A stretch of DNA of 18,484 bases from an uncultured Lachnospiraceae bacterium (GCA_947628025.1 CANQYH010000025.1:1-18484); one strand, 5' to 3'; positions 1-7,376 are shown, counted from the first letter of the stretch. Program-made: numbers and translations. Notes: generated by a model not told the origin, from the letters alone.

Positions 1-1
1 C

Positions 2-193
2 CACAAAGCGGTGATCTGCGTCGGACAGGGTCCCTGGGAGATGCCGGATTCCACGCGGCAGCTCCACGGCATCCTGGACTGGAAAGAAATCTACGCCTGG
101 GTAGACTACTGGGGCTACGACTGCGCCCACGACTGGGACTGGTGGTATAAACAGGTCGTTTACTTCGCACCCTACCTGCTGGATATGGGCTGA
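2..193 (+). CDS. C-terminal end of an esterase-like alpha/beta-hydrolase (partial)
   Basis: The reading frame is open from the left edge to a TGA at 191-193, giving about 63 residues of a C-terminus. The fragment is very rich in Trp, Tyr and Asp and holds the segment CAHDWDWWYKQ. Its His followed by an aromatic stretch resembles the catalytic-His region of the small esterase family (COG4947-like) that is often found beside ATP-grasp genes in Clostridia. The nucleophile and the rest of the fold lie outside the window, so the family call rests on this tail and on the ATP-grasp neighbour 365 bases downstream on the same strand. No signal peptide or start can be judged. The coding status looks secure, since the composition changes abruptly right after the stop; the family call is moderate. 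Confidence 0.55.
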   Translation, partial: HKAVICVGQGPWEMPDSTRQLHGILDWKEIYAWVDYWGYDCAHDWDWWYKQVVYFAPYLLDMG

Positions 194-558
194 GGAGACG
201 CGGGAAAGCCCGGTTCCGGAATCAGGCAGGACCCGGAAGCGGGAACGTCAAACGCTCCCTGACCGATCATCAAAACAAGCTACAGAAAACGGAACAAGCA
301 GAAGCTGAACCAAGATGAAAATCAGGGGAAATGCGGTTCCAAACCCAAACAGAGAAAGTACAGGCAAAAACCTAAACAGGGAAAATAAGCAAAACAGACC
401 AAACAAATAAAACGCAGGCCCAAAAGCGCGCAAAAACGATACGCCAAAAGCAAAATTAAAAAGTAACTTTTAAAAAAGAACCGTAAAAAGCGGACGCATA
501 AAAAAACAATTAAGAAAAAAGCAGTACGCGGGAACCACCCGCGAGGAGGAGCAGGAAA
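194..558 (+). other. Long T-poor, A-rich spacer ahead of the ATP-grasp gene
   Basis: This 365-base spacer has no credible gene. From about 280 to 540 the plus strand is dominated by A with C and G, and only about one base in ten is T. The three plus frames are all broken by stops, and the only longer minus-strand frame (248-433) is a low-complexity Phe/Leu string explained by the A-rich complement. Just after the esterase stop there are GC-rich short inverted repeats (about 205-270) without a T-run. A small imperfect palindrome lies near 465-483. I see no clear promoter. The spacer ends in the hairpin at 527-543 and the ribosome site of the next gene. Confidence 0.6.
527..543 (+). promoter_or_regulatory. 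Hairpin abutting the ribosome site of the ATP-grasp gene
   Basis: CGCGGG at 527-532 and CCCGCG at 538-543 form a perfect 6-bp stem with a 5-base loop. The right arm ends where the purine-rich ribosome site (543-549) begins, 9 bases before the ATG at 559. No T-run follows, so it is not a terminator. A stem directly against the ribosome site could affect translation or mark the 5' end of a stable leader. That role is inference. Confidence 0.4.
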
Positions 559-1755
559 ATGAAAAACGTTGTGTTCATCTCACCGAATTTCCCGACTAAC
601 TACTGGCAGTTCTGCCGGGAACTGAAAAATAACGGTCTGAATGTCTTAGGCATCGGCGACCAGCCCTACGACGAGCTGACCTCCGATCTGAAAAACAGCC
701 TGACCGAATATTACAAAGTCTCCAGTCTGGAAAACAGCGACGAGGTCTACCGGGCTATCGCGTTTTTCATTTTCAAATACGGCCGCATCGACTGGCTGGA
801 ATCCAACAACGAGTACTGGCTGGAAAGGGACGCCCGGTTCCGCACGGATTTCAACATCCAGAGCGGCTTCCAGGTCTCCGACATTTCCCGGATCAAGTAT
901 AAGTCCAAGATGAAAGAATACTATCAAAAAGCCGGCATCCCTGTGGCCCGCTACCATCTGGTGGACGACTGGGACGGCTGCAAGGCGTTCATCGAGCAGG
1001 TGGGCTATCCGGTCGTCGCCAAGCCCGACAACGGCGTAGGCGCTTCCGACACCCACAAGATCGCAAACGACGAAGACCTGCGGCATTTCTTCGACACGAA
1101 GTTCCCGGAAGTGCCGTATATCATGGAGGAATTCGTCTACGGCGCGGTCAACTCCTACGATGCCATCATTGATTCCAACGGAGAGCCCATGTTCGAGACC
1201 GGCAACGTGTCCCCCGTCTCCATCATGGACATCGTCAACAACGCGGACAACTCCGTCTACTATATCGTCAAGGATCTGCCGGAGGATACCCGCCGCGCCG
1301 GGCGCGCCACGGTCAAGAGCTTCGGCGTCAAGAGCCGCTTCATCCATTTTGAGTTCTTCCGCCTGCAGCAGGATCAGGAGGGGCTGGGCAAGAAAGGCGA
1401 TATCATGGCCCTCGAGGTCAACATGCGCCCCTGCGGCGGCTTCACGCCCGACATGATCAACTTCGCCCACTCCACCAACGTCTACAAGATCTGGGCGGAC
1501 ATGATCGCGTTCGACCGTTCCACGATGCCCGTGGGCCAGCACGCATTCTGCGCTTTCGCGGGACGCCGGGACGGCAAGAATTTCGTCATGAGCCATGAGG
1601 ACATCATGAACAAATACGGCGCGAAAATGAAGATGGTAGACCGGATTCCGGACGCGCTGTCCGGAGCCATGGGCAACCAGATGTACCTGGTGCTGTGCGA
1701 CAGCGAGGAAGAGTTGAACCAGTTCTATAAGGACGTGCTGGAGTGCCGGGAGTAA
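559..1755 (+). CDS. ATP-grasp domain ligase (carboxylate-amine/thiol ligase type)
   Basis: This 398-residue protein has the ATP-grasp layout. An N-terminal pre-ATP-grasp segment starts MKNVVFISPNFPTNYW. The ATP-binding stretch YPVVAKPDNGVGAS (about 150-163) contains the nucleotide-contacting K155. The adenine-binding edge is YIMEEFVYG (about 187-195). The Mg-binding motif MALEVNMRPCGGFTPD (about 283-298) contains E286 and N288. Enzymes of this superfamily activate a carboxylate as acyl phosphate and join it to an amine or thiol; the substrates here are unknown. No membrane segment or signal is seen. The start at 559 follows a GAGGAGGAGC ribosome site. The preceding esterase-like gene on the same strand suggests a functional pair, although the 365-base spacer is long for co-transcription. 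Family call strong, specific reaction unknown. Confidence 0.85.
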   Translation: MKNVVFISPNFPTNYWQFCRELKNNGLNVLGIGDQPYDELTSDLKNSLTEYYKVSSLENSDEVYRAIAFFIFKYGRIDWLESNNEYWLERDARFRTDFNIQSGFQVSDISRIKYKSKMKEYYQKAGIPVARYHLVDDWDGCKAFIEQVGYPVVAKPDNGVGASDTHKIANDEDLRHFFDTKFPEVPYIMEEFVYGAVNSYDAIIDSNGEPMFETGNVSPVSIMDIVNNADNSVYYIVKDLPEDTRRAGRATVKSFGVKSRFIHFEFFRLQQDQEGLGKKGDIMALEVNMRPCGGFTPDMINFAHSTNVYKIWADMIAFDRSTMPVGQHAFCAFAGRRDGKNFVMSHEDIMNKYGAKMKMVDRIPDALSGAMGNQMYLVLCDSEEELNQFYKDVLECRE

Positions 1756-1784
1756 ATACCCCCGGCCCCTGCTCCCTGTATTGA

Positions 1785-1808
1785 CCTGTAACCTTGCAGC
1801 CTTTTGCA
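1785..1808 (+). repeat. Dispersed motif, copy A
   Basis: The 24 bases start CCTGTAACCTTGCAGCC and end TTTTGCA. They match positions 9930-9954 with an identical first 12 bases, two substitutions and a one-base gap, in the same orientation. A looser copy lies inverted at 7051-7072. All three are between genes. This copy also forms the left arm of the inverted repeat at 1789-1835. It could be a dispersed intergenic repeat or a recombinase-related site. Confidence 0.5.
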
Positions 1809-1835
1809 TCTGCATTCATCATATAAGCAAGGTTA
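1789..1835. repeat. Inverted repeat between ATP-grasp and integrase genes
   Basis: TAACCTTGC (1789-1797) is repeated inverted as GCAAGGTTA (1827-1835), a perfect 9-bp pair separated by 29 bases, in the 89-base gap between the two convergent stops. It lies ten bases from the end of the integrase gene. No convincing T-run follows on either strand, so a terminator is possible but weak. A recombinase-related site is the other reading. Confidence 0.45.
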
Positions 1836-1844
1836 TCCCGGCCG

Positions 1845-2978
1845 TCAACGCTCCATCATGGCGACGGATATTTTTTCCATATACGTTTTCTTCGTCTCCA
1901 TAGACGAATGGACATAACGGTTAATGGTTTCTGTCGGACTGGAATGCCCCAGTATCTCACTGAGGCCTTTCAGTTCGACGCCCAGTTCCACAGAGCGCGT
2001 CGCAAAAGTATGTCTCAGCGTATGGCAATGCACCCCCTCTAATCCGCATAATTTCGTATACTTTTTCATCCGGTACTGCACCGTGCGCGGTTCCATGTAT
2101 TTTTCGGTTCCCGTCAGCACATATGCGTCCAGATCGTCCGGCCTCATTTTCTGGCAGAGAATTTCTATATTATCCGAAATCGGTATCGTCCTGCAGGAGG
2201 CGATGCTTTTGGGACTGCCTATATGGATCTTTGTTTTGCTTTTTTCGCCCGGCTCCGTAACCTGCAGGCGCTGCATAGTAAAGCAGATCCGGATCGTCTT
2301 GTTTTCCAGGGAAATATCTTTCCAGCGGAGCGCGCACAATTCGCCGACCCGGATCCCTGTCAGCAACGCCAGCAGGATCCCCAGTTTGCAGTAATCCATA
2401 TCGGTCAGCAGGCAGACGATGAAACGCTGCTGTTCCGGAACGGAAAGAGTGCGCGCCTCCTGCCGCGCATTATGGGGGTAAGCGATCTCCACATCGCGGA
2501 AGATCCCGGGATAGGTCCTCTGCGCATACTTTAAAATGGCATGGAACACGGTCAGGATGTCCCTCACAGTCTTGGAAGAAAGCCCGTTATCCAACAGCTG
2601 CTTCCGAAAACGTTCCGCCGCCCGGGTATCGACACTCTCGGGATAAAGTAACCCCAGGGCAGGATATATGTGCTTTTCCAAAATCCCTTTGTATTTTACA
2701 TAGGTCGAATCTTTAACCCTGCTCTGCTGCAGATCCAGCCATTCCCTGCAAAACAGGGAAAACCACCGGCTCGGCGGCGGGATCTGCTGAAAACCCGGAT
2801 CCTTGTCTACGCTAAATTCCGTCGTTTTACACAGCATTAATTTCTGCCTCGCTTCTGCATACGTTTTCCCGTAACAAAAACCATACTTCGCTTTTCCGGA
2901 AAACTCATACCCCTTTATGTAACGAGCTTCCCAGCGACCGTCTTTCCGTTTATAAATGTTTTCACCCTTTTTTGACAT
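1845..2978 (-). CDS. Tyrosine recombinase / integrase (Tn916-phage type)
   Basis: This site-specific recombinase has 377 residues from the chosen start. The N-terminus (GENIYKRKDGRWEARYIKG) matches the AP2-like arm-binding domain of Tn916-type integrases. A SAM-like core-binding domain covers about 65-160, and the catalytic domain follows. The catalytic residues are all visible: R210 in TGIRVGE, K257 in the beta-hairpin, H319 and R322 in CHTLRHTFATR, H345 in LGHSS and nucleophile Y355 in INRYVH. An upstream in-frame ATG at 2987 touches the AAGGAGG ribosome site with no spacing, whereas the ATG at 2978 is 9 bases from it and is preferred. The gene is visibly AT-richer than its neighbours. No excisionase, relaxase or cargo is adjacent, so it is a solitary or relict integrase, though apparently intact. 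Confidence 0.92.
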   Translation of the reverse strand: MSKKGENIYKRKDGRWEARYIKGYEFSGKAKYGFCYGKTYAEARQKLMLCKTTEFSVDKDPGFQQIPPPSRWFSLFCREWLDLQQSRVKDSTYVKYKGILEKHIYPALGLLYPESVDTRAAERFRKQLLDNGLSSKTVRDILTVFHAILKYAQRTYPGIFRDVEIAYPHNARQEARTLSVPEQQRFIVCLLTDMDYCKLGILLALLTGIRVGELCALRWKDISLENKTIRICFTMQRLQVTEPGEKSKTKIHIGSPKSIASCRTIPISDNIEILCQKMRPDDLDAYVLTGTEKYMEPRTVQYRMKKYTKLCGLEGVHCHTLRHTFATRSVELGVELKGLSEILGHSSPTETINRYVHSSMETKKTYMEKISVAMMER

Positions 2979-3015
2979 AATCGCCATCCTCCTTAGTCTA
3001 AATTTGAGTATTTAC

Positions 3016-3043
3016 ATTATAAACGATTATTTTCTTTGATTTC
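3016..3043 (-). promoter_or_regulatory. Putative integrase promoter (-10 TATAAT)
   Basis: On the minus strand a perfect TATAAT lies at 3021-3016, about 40 bases before the integrase start. The -35 position about 17 bases upstream (TGAAAT) is weak. The surrounding 2990-3100 stretch is AT-rich and has no gene. The terminator at 3111-3145 separates this promoter from the gene upstream, so the integrase needs its own start of transcription. Confidence 0.45.
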
Positions 3044-3104
3044 ATTACTATCCGCGATCATCTTTCAATATTTTGTATATTTCCTGGTTCTGTCCAAAAA
3101 ATCT

Positions 3105-3149
3105 AAAAAAGGAGTGAGTTTCCGGCTTTCCCGAATACTCGCTCCTTTT
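3105..3149 (-). terminator. Rho-independent terminator of the MYG1-family gene
   Basis: GGAGTGAGT (3111-3119) pairs with ACTCGCTCC (3137-3145) in a 9-bp stem with one G-U pair. On the minus strand the stem is followed by six T (3110-3105), and on the plus strand by four T. It lies 26 bases after the stop of the MYG1-family gene. Confidence 0.85.
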
Positions 3150-3174
3150 ACAATCCAGCTTTCAAATATTCTCA

Positions 3175-4002
3175 CTATTTCCGGCCCACCGCGCTCTCCC
3201 CGGCCATTTTCTCCGCCAGCCTGCAGAGCCTGGCGGCGGTCTCCGCGTCCGCGGCGCTCAGGTAAAATCTGGCCCGATGGCAGAAATTGAATTTCGGGTC
3301 GATCCGGTGCAGCGTCCCGGCGTCCGCGCCGGCCCATTCCTCCGGGAACGGGATCTTGGTCTTAAAGGAATTCAGCTCCGGCGGGACGCCCTGCCCGGCC
3401 CAGCCGCCGCGCCCGTCGGGAAATACGCAGAATTTTTTGTCCGTATCCACCAAAACCGCCTGCCACGGCACAAAACGGGGCAGGATCACCACACTGTCTG
3501 CGCTCTCCGCCATCGCCTTTTCGACGATCTCGGCAGCCCGATTTTGTGCGGCTGTCTGAGACAAGTACCTGCGCAGGATCCCCTCGGCATAGTTCACCGC
3601 CTGGGCGAAACGTTCATCCGGGGAATCCGGGGAATCCCACTCGGGATTGAACCAGGAAATCGCCGCCGACAGCACGCACTGTTTCCCGCCGTTGTCCGCA
3701 TCGTCCAGAGCGGAAACGAAATGCCGGTCAAAATTCGCCGCCTCTTTTTCTCCCACCAGCATAGGACCATATTTCTCCCACAAAAGCCCAAACGCGGCGT
3801 AAGGCGTGCCGTCCGCCCGTTTCCTCGCTCCCGCCTGATGGTGGTCGAACTCGCCCATGCCGATGTCATAGACGATGCCGTCAAAGTCCTCCGGCACCTT
3901 ATTTCCCCTCGTGAACTGAAAATCCGGATAGATCAGCCGCAAAAGCGCCGTAGAGAATACGTCGTCCGCATGAAATGTGCCGCTGTGCGTAAATCCTTTC
4001 AT
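3175..4002 (-). CDS. MYG1-family (UPF0160) DHH-like metal-dependent hydrolase
   Basis: This 275-residue protein has the hallmarks of the MYG1/UPF0160 family. HSGTFHADD at 6-14 supplies early metal ligands (H11, D13, D14). VYDIGMGEFDHHQ at 44-56 contains the DHH triad D53-H54-H55, and ALDDADNGG lies at 99-106. Eukaryotic MYG1 has been described as an RNA exonuclease; the bacterial members are presumed metal-dependent phosphoesterases or nucleases of unknown substrate. No signal or membrane segment is seen, so it is cytoplasmic. The ATG at 4002 follows GGAGGTATACATAA. The gene is transcribed alone from the promoter at 4079-4107 and ends in the terminator at 3105-3149. It is divergent from the PLP-enzyme gene at 4346. 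Confidence 0.88.
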   Translation of the reverse strand: MKGFTHSGTFHADDVFSTALLRLIYPDFQFTRGNKVPEDFDGIVYDIGMGEFDHHQAGARKRADGTPYAAFGLLWEKYGPMLVGEKEAANFDRHFVSALDDADNGGKQCVLSAAISWFNPEWDSPDSPDERFAQAVNYAEGILRRYLSQTAAQNRAAEIVEKAMAESADSVVILPRFVPWQAVLVDTDKKFCVFPDGRGGWAGQGVPPELNSFKTKIPFPEEWAGADAGTLHRIDPKFNFCHRARFYLSAADAETAARLCRLAEKMAGESAVGRK

Positions 4003-4078
4003 TTATGTATACCTCCGTTTTCCGCTGTCTGCTCATTGGCAGCCGCTGAGATCCTTAATATGATCCTGCCATATAAGC

Positions 4079-4107
4079 AGTATATCATATTCACGGACGC
4101 GCCTCAA
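4079..4107 (-). promoter_or_regulatory. Sigma-A promoter of the MYG1-family gene
   Basis: On the minus strand TTGAGG (4107-4102) and TATACT (4084-4079) are spaced by exactly 17 bases, and the -10 lies about 77 bases before the ATG. Orientation and spacing fit a sigma-A promoter in this divergent intergenic region. Confidence 0.6.
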
Positions 4108-4190
4108 CCGGATTCCGGAAATAAACCGGCAAAAACCAGGCAAAATGGCCGGACCGCCCGAACTTCGCGCAAAAAGCTCCGGATTTCTCA

Positions 4191-4219
4191 TTGCAAATTT
4201 CTGACCCGTCCGTTATGAT
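4191..4219 (+). promoter_or_regulatory. Sigma-A promoter of the threonine-aldolase-like gene
   Basis: TTGCAA (4191-4196) and TATGAT (4214-4219) are separated by 17 bases on the plus strand. The predicted start of transcription near 4226 would give a leader of about 120 bases before the ATG at 4346. Confidence 0.65.
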
Positions 4220-4244
4220 AATCATAGATCCGCTCCGCGAAGAC

Positions 4245-4317
4245 CGTCCAATCCATGGACGGCCGCAGCGGGGCTTCCGCAGTCAAACGGCCCCGGCGAA
4301 CGATAAACGCCCGGGCC
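4245..4317 (+). promoter_or_regulatory. Leader with two hairpins before the PLP-enzyme gene
   Basis: The leader downstream of the promoter holds a 7-bp hairpin, CCGTCCA paired with TGGACGG over a 5-base loop (about 4245-4263). It also holds a GC-rich hairpin with arms 4289-4298 and 4308-4317 (10 positions, one mismatch, 9-base loop). Neither is followed by a T-run, so a simple terminator is unlikely. No known riboswitch class is recognised. The rest of the 343-base divergent gap (4003-4345) holds only the two promoters. Confidence 0.35.
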
Positions 4318-4345
4318 CTATCTCATATAGACCGGAGGAACTACC

Positions 4346-5383
4346 ATGTACAGTTTTGCCAATGATTACAGCGAGGGAGCCCATCCCAGGATCCTGGAGG
4401 CTCTGGCGAAGACCAATCTGGAACAAAACCCCGGATACGGTCTGGACAGTCATTCTGCCCACGCCATCGAACTGATCCGAAAAGAAGCCGCCTGTCCCCA
4501 GGCGGACGTCCATTTTCTCGTCGGAGGGACCCAGACCAATACGCTGGCCATCACTTCCGTGCTCCGTCCCCATCAGGCTGTGATCGCCGCGGTCACCGGC
4601 CATATCAACACGCACGAGACAGGCGCAGTCGAGGCCCGCGGCCATAAGATCCTGCCCACGGAGACGCCCGACGGGAAGCTGACGCCGGACCGGATCCGAC
4701 CTATCCTGGCCAGGCACACCGACGAGCATATGGTCCAGCCTAAAATGGTCTACATCTCCGATTCCACGGAGATCGGGACCATCTATACCAAAGCCGAGCT
4801 GGAAGAATTGTCCCGGTTCTGCCGCCAAAACGGACTGTATCTGTTTTTGGACGGTGCCCGCATCGGGGCCGCCCTGACCAGTGCCTCCAACGACCTGACC
4901 CTGGCGGACGCCGCCGCGCTGACCGACCTGTTCTACATCGGCGGCACGAAAAACGGCGCACTGTTCGGAGAAGCCCTGATCGTCACAAACGACGCGCTCA
5001 AACCGGACTTCCGCTACCTGATCAAGCAGCACGGGGCCATGCTGGCGAAAGGGTGGCTTTTGGGCATCCAGTTTGAGGAACTGTTCCGCGGCCGCCTGTT
5101 TTATGACCTGGCGGCTCACGCCAACGAAATGGCGGTCCGGCTCCGGGACGCGCTGGCCGGGCGCGGATATCCGTTCGCCTACCCGCCCCAGACCAACCAG
5201 CTGTTCCCGGTCTTTGCCAACGATGAGATCCGGCTGCTGGAAAAAGACTTCTCTTTCCATCCCGACATCACGATCGACGCCTGCCATACCAGCATCCGCC
5301 TGGTAACCTCCTGGGCCACCACGGACGAGGGTACGGACGCTTTCATCCGCGCGCTGGACGGGCTGAAAAAAAGGAACGGCTGA
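4346..5383 (+). CDS. Threonine-aldolase-family PLP enzyme (beta-eliminating lyase fold)
   Basis: This 345-residue fold-type I PLP enzyme has the low-specificity threonine aldolase layout. FANDYSEGAHPRIL begins the protein, GGTQTN (about 60-65) is the phosphate-binding loop, and NTHETGAVE has H90 stacking on PLP. FLDGARIGAAL has D169, which contacts the pyridine nitrogen, and FYIGGTKNGALFGEA has K202, the Schiff-base lysine. The expected reaction is reversible cleavage of threonine or allo-threonine to glycine and acetaldehyde, though relatives accept other beta-hydroxy amino acids. The ATG follows GGAGGAACTACC. It is the only plus-strand gene in its region, and its stop is 4 bases from the convergent dapF stop. 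The ltaE symbol would be an over-precise call. Confidence 0.88.
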   Translation: MYSFANDYSEGAHPRILEALAKTNLEQNPGYGLDSHSAHAIELIRKEAACPQADVHFLVGGTQTNTLAITSVLRPHQAVIAAVTGHINTHETGAVEARGHKILPTETPDGKLTPDRIRPILARHTDEHMVQPKMVYISDSTEIGTIYTKAELEELSRFCRQNGLYLFLDGARIGAALTSASNDLTLADAAALTDLFYIGGTKNGALFGEALIVTNDALKPDFRYLIKQHGAMLAKGWLLGIQFEELFRGRLFYDLAAHANEMAVRLRDALAGRGYPFAYPPQTNQLFPVFANDEIRLLEKDFSFHPDITIDACHTSIRLVTSWATTDEGTDAFIRALDGLKKRNG

Positions 5384-5387
5384 TCAT

Positions 5388-6260
5388 TCAGGCGTCCCTT
5401 TCGTCCTTATCTGGTTCATATTCATATTCGCCGCGGTACACCACAAAGGCCGGGCCCGTCATATGCACAAACCCTTCCGCGTCCCATTCTACTTTCAGGA
5501 CGCCGCCCGGTTGGCGTACCTCTGCCTGGCGGCCGCAGAGCCCGCAAAGACTGGCAGCCACGACCGCCGCGCAGCAGCCGGTGGCGCAGCCGATCGTCTC
5601 GCCGCAGTTGCGCTCCCATTCCCGCATACGGATGTGGCTCTCGTCCACGACCTGGGCAAAAGTCACATTGGTGCGCCTGGGAAAACAGGGCAGACATTCC
5701 GCGGCGCGGCCGTATTTTTCCAGGGGAAGCGCGTACAGATCCTCGTCCGGATCCACGAAAAGCACCGTATGCGGATTGCCGAACGACAGGCTGGACGCGC
5801 GGAAGACCCGGTCCGCGACCGTCAGGGGCTGATCCAGAAACGTCTTCCCCTCCGTCCGCACCGGTATCTTTTCCGCCGAAAACTCCGGGCGGCAGATGCG
5901 GGCGTGGATATCGGTCACTTCTCCGTCCTCGACGATCAGATCGACCTGCTGCTCACCGCCCAGGGTCTCCACCGTCACCGTATTCCGACTGGTATAGCCG
6001 CTCAGATAGTAAAACTTGGCGGAGCTGCGCAGCGCGTTTCCGCACATCTCCGCCTCCGATCCGTCGGGATTGAACACGCGCATCCGGTAATCGCAGCGTT
6101 CGGACGGACAGACCAGGATCATCCCGTCGGAACCCGCGCCGAAGTGGCGGTCGGAGATCCGCCTGGCCAGCTCTTCCGGCCGGGGCACCGTCTGCCGGAT
6201 CGCGTCGATATAGATATAATCATTGCCAAAAGCCTGCATTTTCGTAAACTCTATCTTCAT
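5388..6260 (-). CDS. dapF: Diaminopimelate epimerase
   Basis: The enzyme interconverts LL- and meso-diaminopimelate on the route to lysine and peptidoglycan. It has 290 residues, close to family size. Residues 1-20 read MKIEFTKMQAFGNDYIYIDA, the classic DapF start. FNPDGSEAEMCGNALR carries catalytic C73, and ERNCGETIGCATGCCAA carries the second catalytic cysteine C225; FGNPHTVLFV is also diagnostic. Two further cysteines (229-230) directly follow the active-site loop. The frame extends 26 codons upstream, but the ATG at 6260 follows AAGGGGATCGGCT and starts the conserved domain. It lies 83 bases after udk on the same strand, probably in one transcript. The stop is 4 bases from the convergent PLP-enzyme stop with no terminator between. 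Confidence 0.96.
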   Translation of the reverse strand: MKIEFTKMQAFGNDYIYIDAIRQTVPRPEELARRISDRHFGAGSDGMILVCPSERCDYRMRVFNPDGSEAEMCGNALRSSAKFYYLSGYTSRNTVTVETLGGEQQVDLIVEDGEVTDIHARICRPEFSAEKIPVRTEGKTFLDQPLTVADRVFRASSLSFGNPHTVLFVDPDEDLYALPLEKYGRAAECLPCFPRRTNVTFAQVVDESHIRMREWERNCGETIGCATGCCAAVVAASLCGLCGRQAEVRQPGGVLKVEWDAEGFVHMTGPAFVVYRGEYEYEPDKDERDA

Positions 6261-6343
6261 AGCCGATCCCCTTTTTGTCTGCCAATGTCTGGAAAGTTCT
6301 GTTCTGCCGTTTTGCCGCGCGGCCGGAGACTCCCCCACATCCT

Positions 6344-6961
6344 CTACGAGGGCTCTTCCAGGATCCTCCGGATATGATTGCGCACCAGCTCAAAGGCCAC
6401 CTGGTTCATGCCGCTGTTGATCACCACGTCCGCCAGCACGCGGGTCGGCTGCACATACAGGTAGTGCATGGGCTTTACCGTGGTCAGGTACTGCTCCACC
6501 ACGCCCTCGATGTCCCTGCCCCGCTCCTTTACGTCGCGGATCACCCGCCGCAGGATCCTCTCGTCCGCATCGGCCTCCACATAGATCTTCACATCCAGAA
6601 GCTTCCGCAGCCTGGCGTCGGCCAGCACCAGGATCCCCTCCACGAGGATCACCTTCTTAGGTTCCACCACGATCACGTCCTGAGAACGGGTATGCAGCGC
6701 GTAATCGTAAACCGGACAGCGGACGGCTCTTCCCTCTCTCAGCTCTTTCAGCTGCTCCAAAAGCAGCTCCGTCTCAAACGCATCCGGATGATCGTAATTC
6801 ATCTTTTTGCGCTCCTCAAACGGAATATCGTCCTGAGCGCGGTAATAATTGTCATGATAGAGCACCGCCACGTCGTCCCGGAATTCCTCTTTCAGCCGGT
6901 TGGTAAAGGTCGATTTGCCTGAGCCGGTCCCGCCCGCAATGCCTATGATCACCGTCTTCAT
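6344..6961 (-). CDS. udk: Uridine kinase family P-loop kinase
   Basis: This 205-residue protein matches the length and motifs of uridine/cytidine kinases, which phosphorylate uridine and cytidine in pyrimidine salvage. The Walker A motif GGTGSGKST is at 10-18. HDNYYRAQDDIPFEERKKMNYDHPDAFE (36-63) is the highly characteristic nucleoside-binding region, PVYDYALHTR follows at 83-92, and VILVEGILVL (104-113) carries the Walker B-like strand. The ATG at 6961 follows GGGGAGGACAGAGG. It precedes dapF on the same strand. Some clostridial Udk-like proteins are annotated only as nucleoside kinase family, so the exact nucleoside is the only uncertainty. Confidence 0.92.
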   Translation of the reverse strand: MKTVIIGIAGGTGSGKSTFTNRLKEEFRDDVAVLYHDNYYRAQDDIPFEERKKMNYDHPDAFETELLLEQLKELREGRAVRCPVYDYALHTRSQDVIVVEPKKVILVEGILVLADARLRKLLDVKIYVEADADERILRRVIRDVKERGRDIEGVVEQYLTTVKPMHYLYVQPTRVLADVVINSGMNQVAFELVRNHIRRILEEPS

Positions 6962-7050
6962 CCTCTGTCCTCCCCATTTTCTGCCTGTCTGTGCCGTCTC
7001 CGGGCCCTGTGCAGCCTGTCATTCTGTCTTTCATCGCAGGATTTCGCGCA

Positions 7051-7072
7051 TAAAATCGCAGGTTACAGGTTA
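7051..7072 (-). repeat. Dispersed motif, copy C (degenerate)
   Basis: On the minus strand AACCTGTAACCTGCGATTTTA resembles the copies at 1785 and 9930 (shared CCTGTAACCT and a following T-run) but has gaps. It lies between the HMA gene and udk, in opposite orientation to the other two. It is the weakest copy and could be chance. Confidence 0.3.
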
Positions 7073-7126
7073 TAGCTGCCGCGAACGTTCGGATATTCTC
7101 CCATCCGGGTATTCCCCGCGCCGGCG

Positions 7127-7348
7127 CTATTTCAGCACGATCTCGCAGTCCGGCTCCACCTTTTTGCAGGTCTTCACGACCTCCTGCATGATCTCGTCAA
7201 AACGGGAATCGTCCGCCTCGATCACCAGTCGCTGGGTCATAAAGCTGACCGTCGCCTCTTTCACGCCGTCGATCTTATTGATGGCGGTTTCCATCTTCGC
7301 CGCACAGTTGGCGCAGTCTAAATCCACCAGTTTAAATTTCTTCTTCAT
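7127..7348 (-). CDS. Small HMA-domain metal-binding protein (CopZ-like)
   Basis: This 73-residue single-domain protein has the heavy-metal-associated fold (beta-alpha-beta-beta-alpha-beta). The metal-binding CxxC is in DLDCANCAAKME (C12, C15), followed by INKIDGVKEATVSFMTQRLVIE, as in CopZ and the N-terminal domains of metal ATPases. Such proteins bind Cu(I), Zn or Cd and pass them to a P-type ATPase. The ATG at 7348 follows GAGGAGGATATACCCT; an in-frame ATG at 7378 lies before that ribosome site and is rejected. The gene has its own promoter overlaid by an ArsR/SmtB-type operator, implying metal-inducible expression. No ATPase is adjacent. The sequence DLDCANCA resembles the HMA domains of Zn/Cd/Pb ATPases, so Zn/Cd rather than Cu is possible. 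Confidence 0.85.
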   Translation of the reverse strand: MKKKFKLVDLDCANCAAKMETAINKIDGVKEATVSFMTQRLVIEADDSRFDEIMQEVVKTCKKVEPDCEIVLK

Positions 7349-7376
7349 AGGGTATATCCTCCTCTGCATCATTTTC

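Noticed and set aside
248..433. 61-codon minus-strand hydrophobic frame in the A-rich spacer
   Set aside because: Its Phe/Leu-rich composition is just the complement of an A-rich stretch; no ribosome site or conserved feature.
646..1815. Minus-strand open frame (389 codons) antisense to the ATP-grasp gene
   Set aside because: The plus strand has the ATP-grasp motifs and a strong ribosome site; the antisense product is a Val/Asp/His-rich shadow.
7082..7091. CGAACGTTCG palindrome resembling a LexA box upstream of udk
   Set aside because: The Gram-positive LexA site needs four bases between CGAAC and GTTCG; here there are none.
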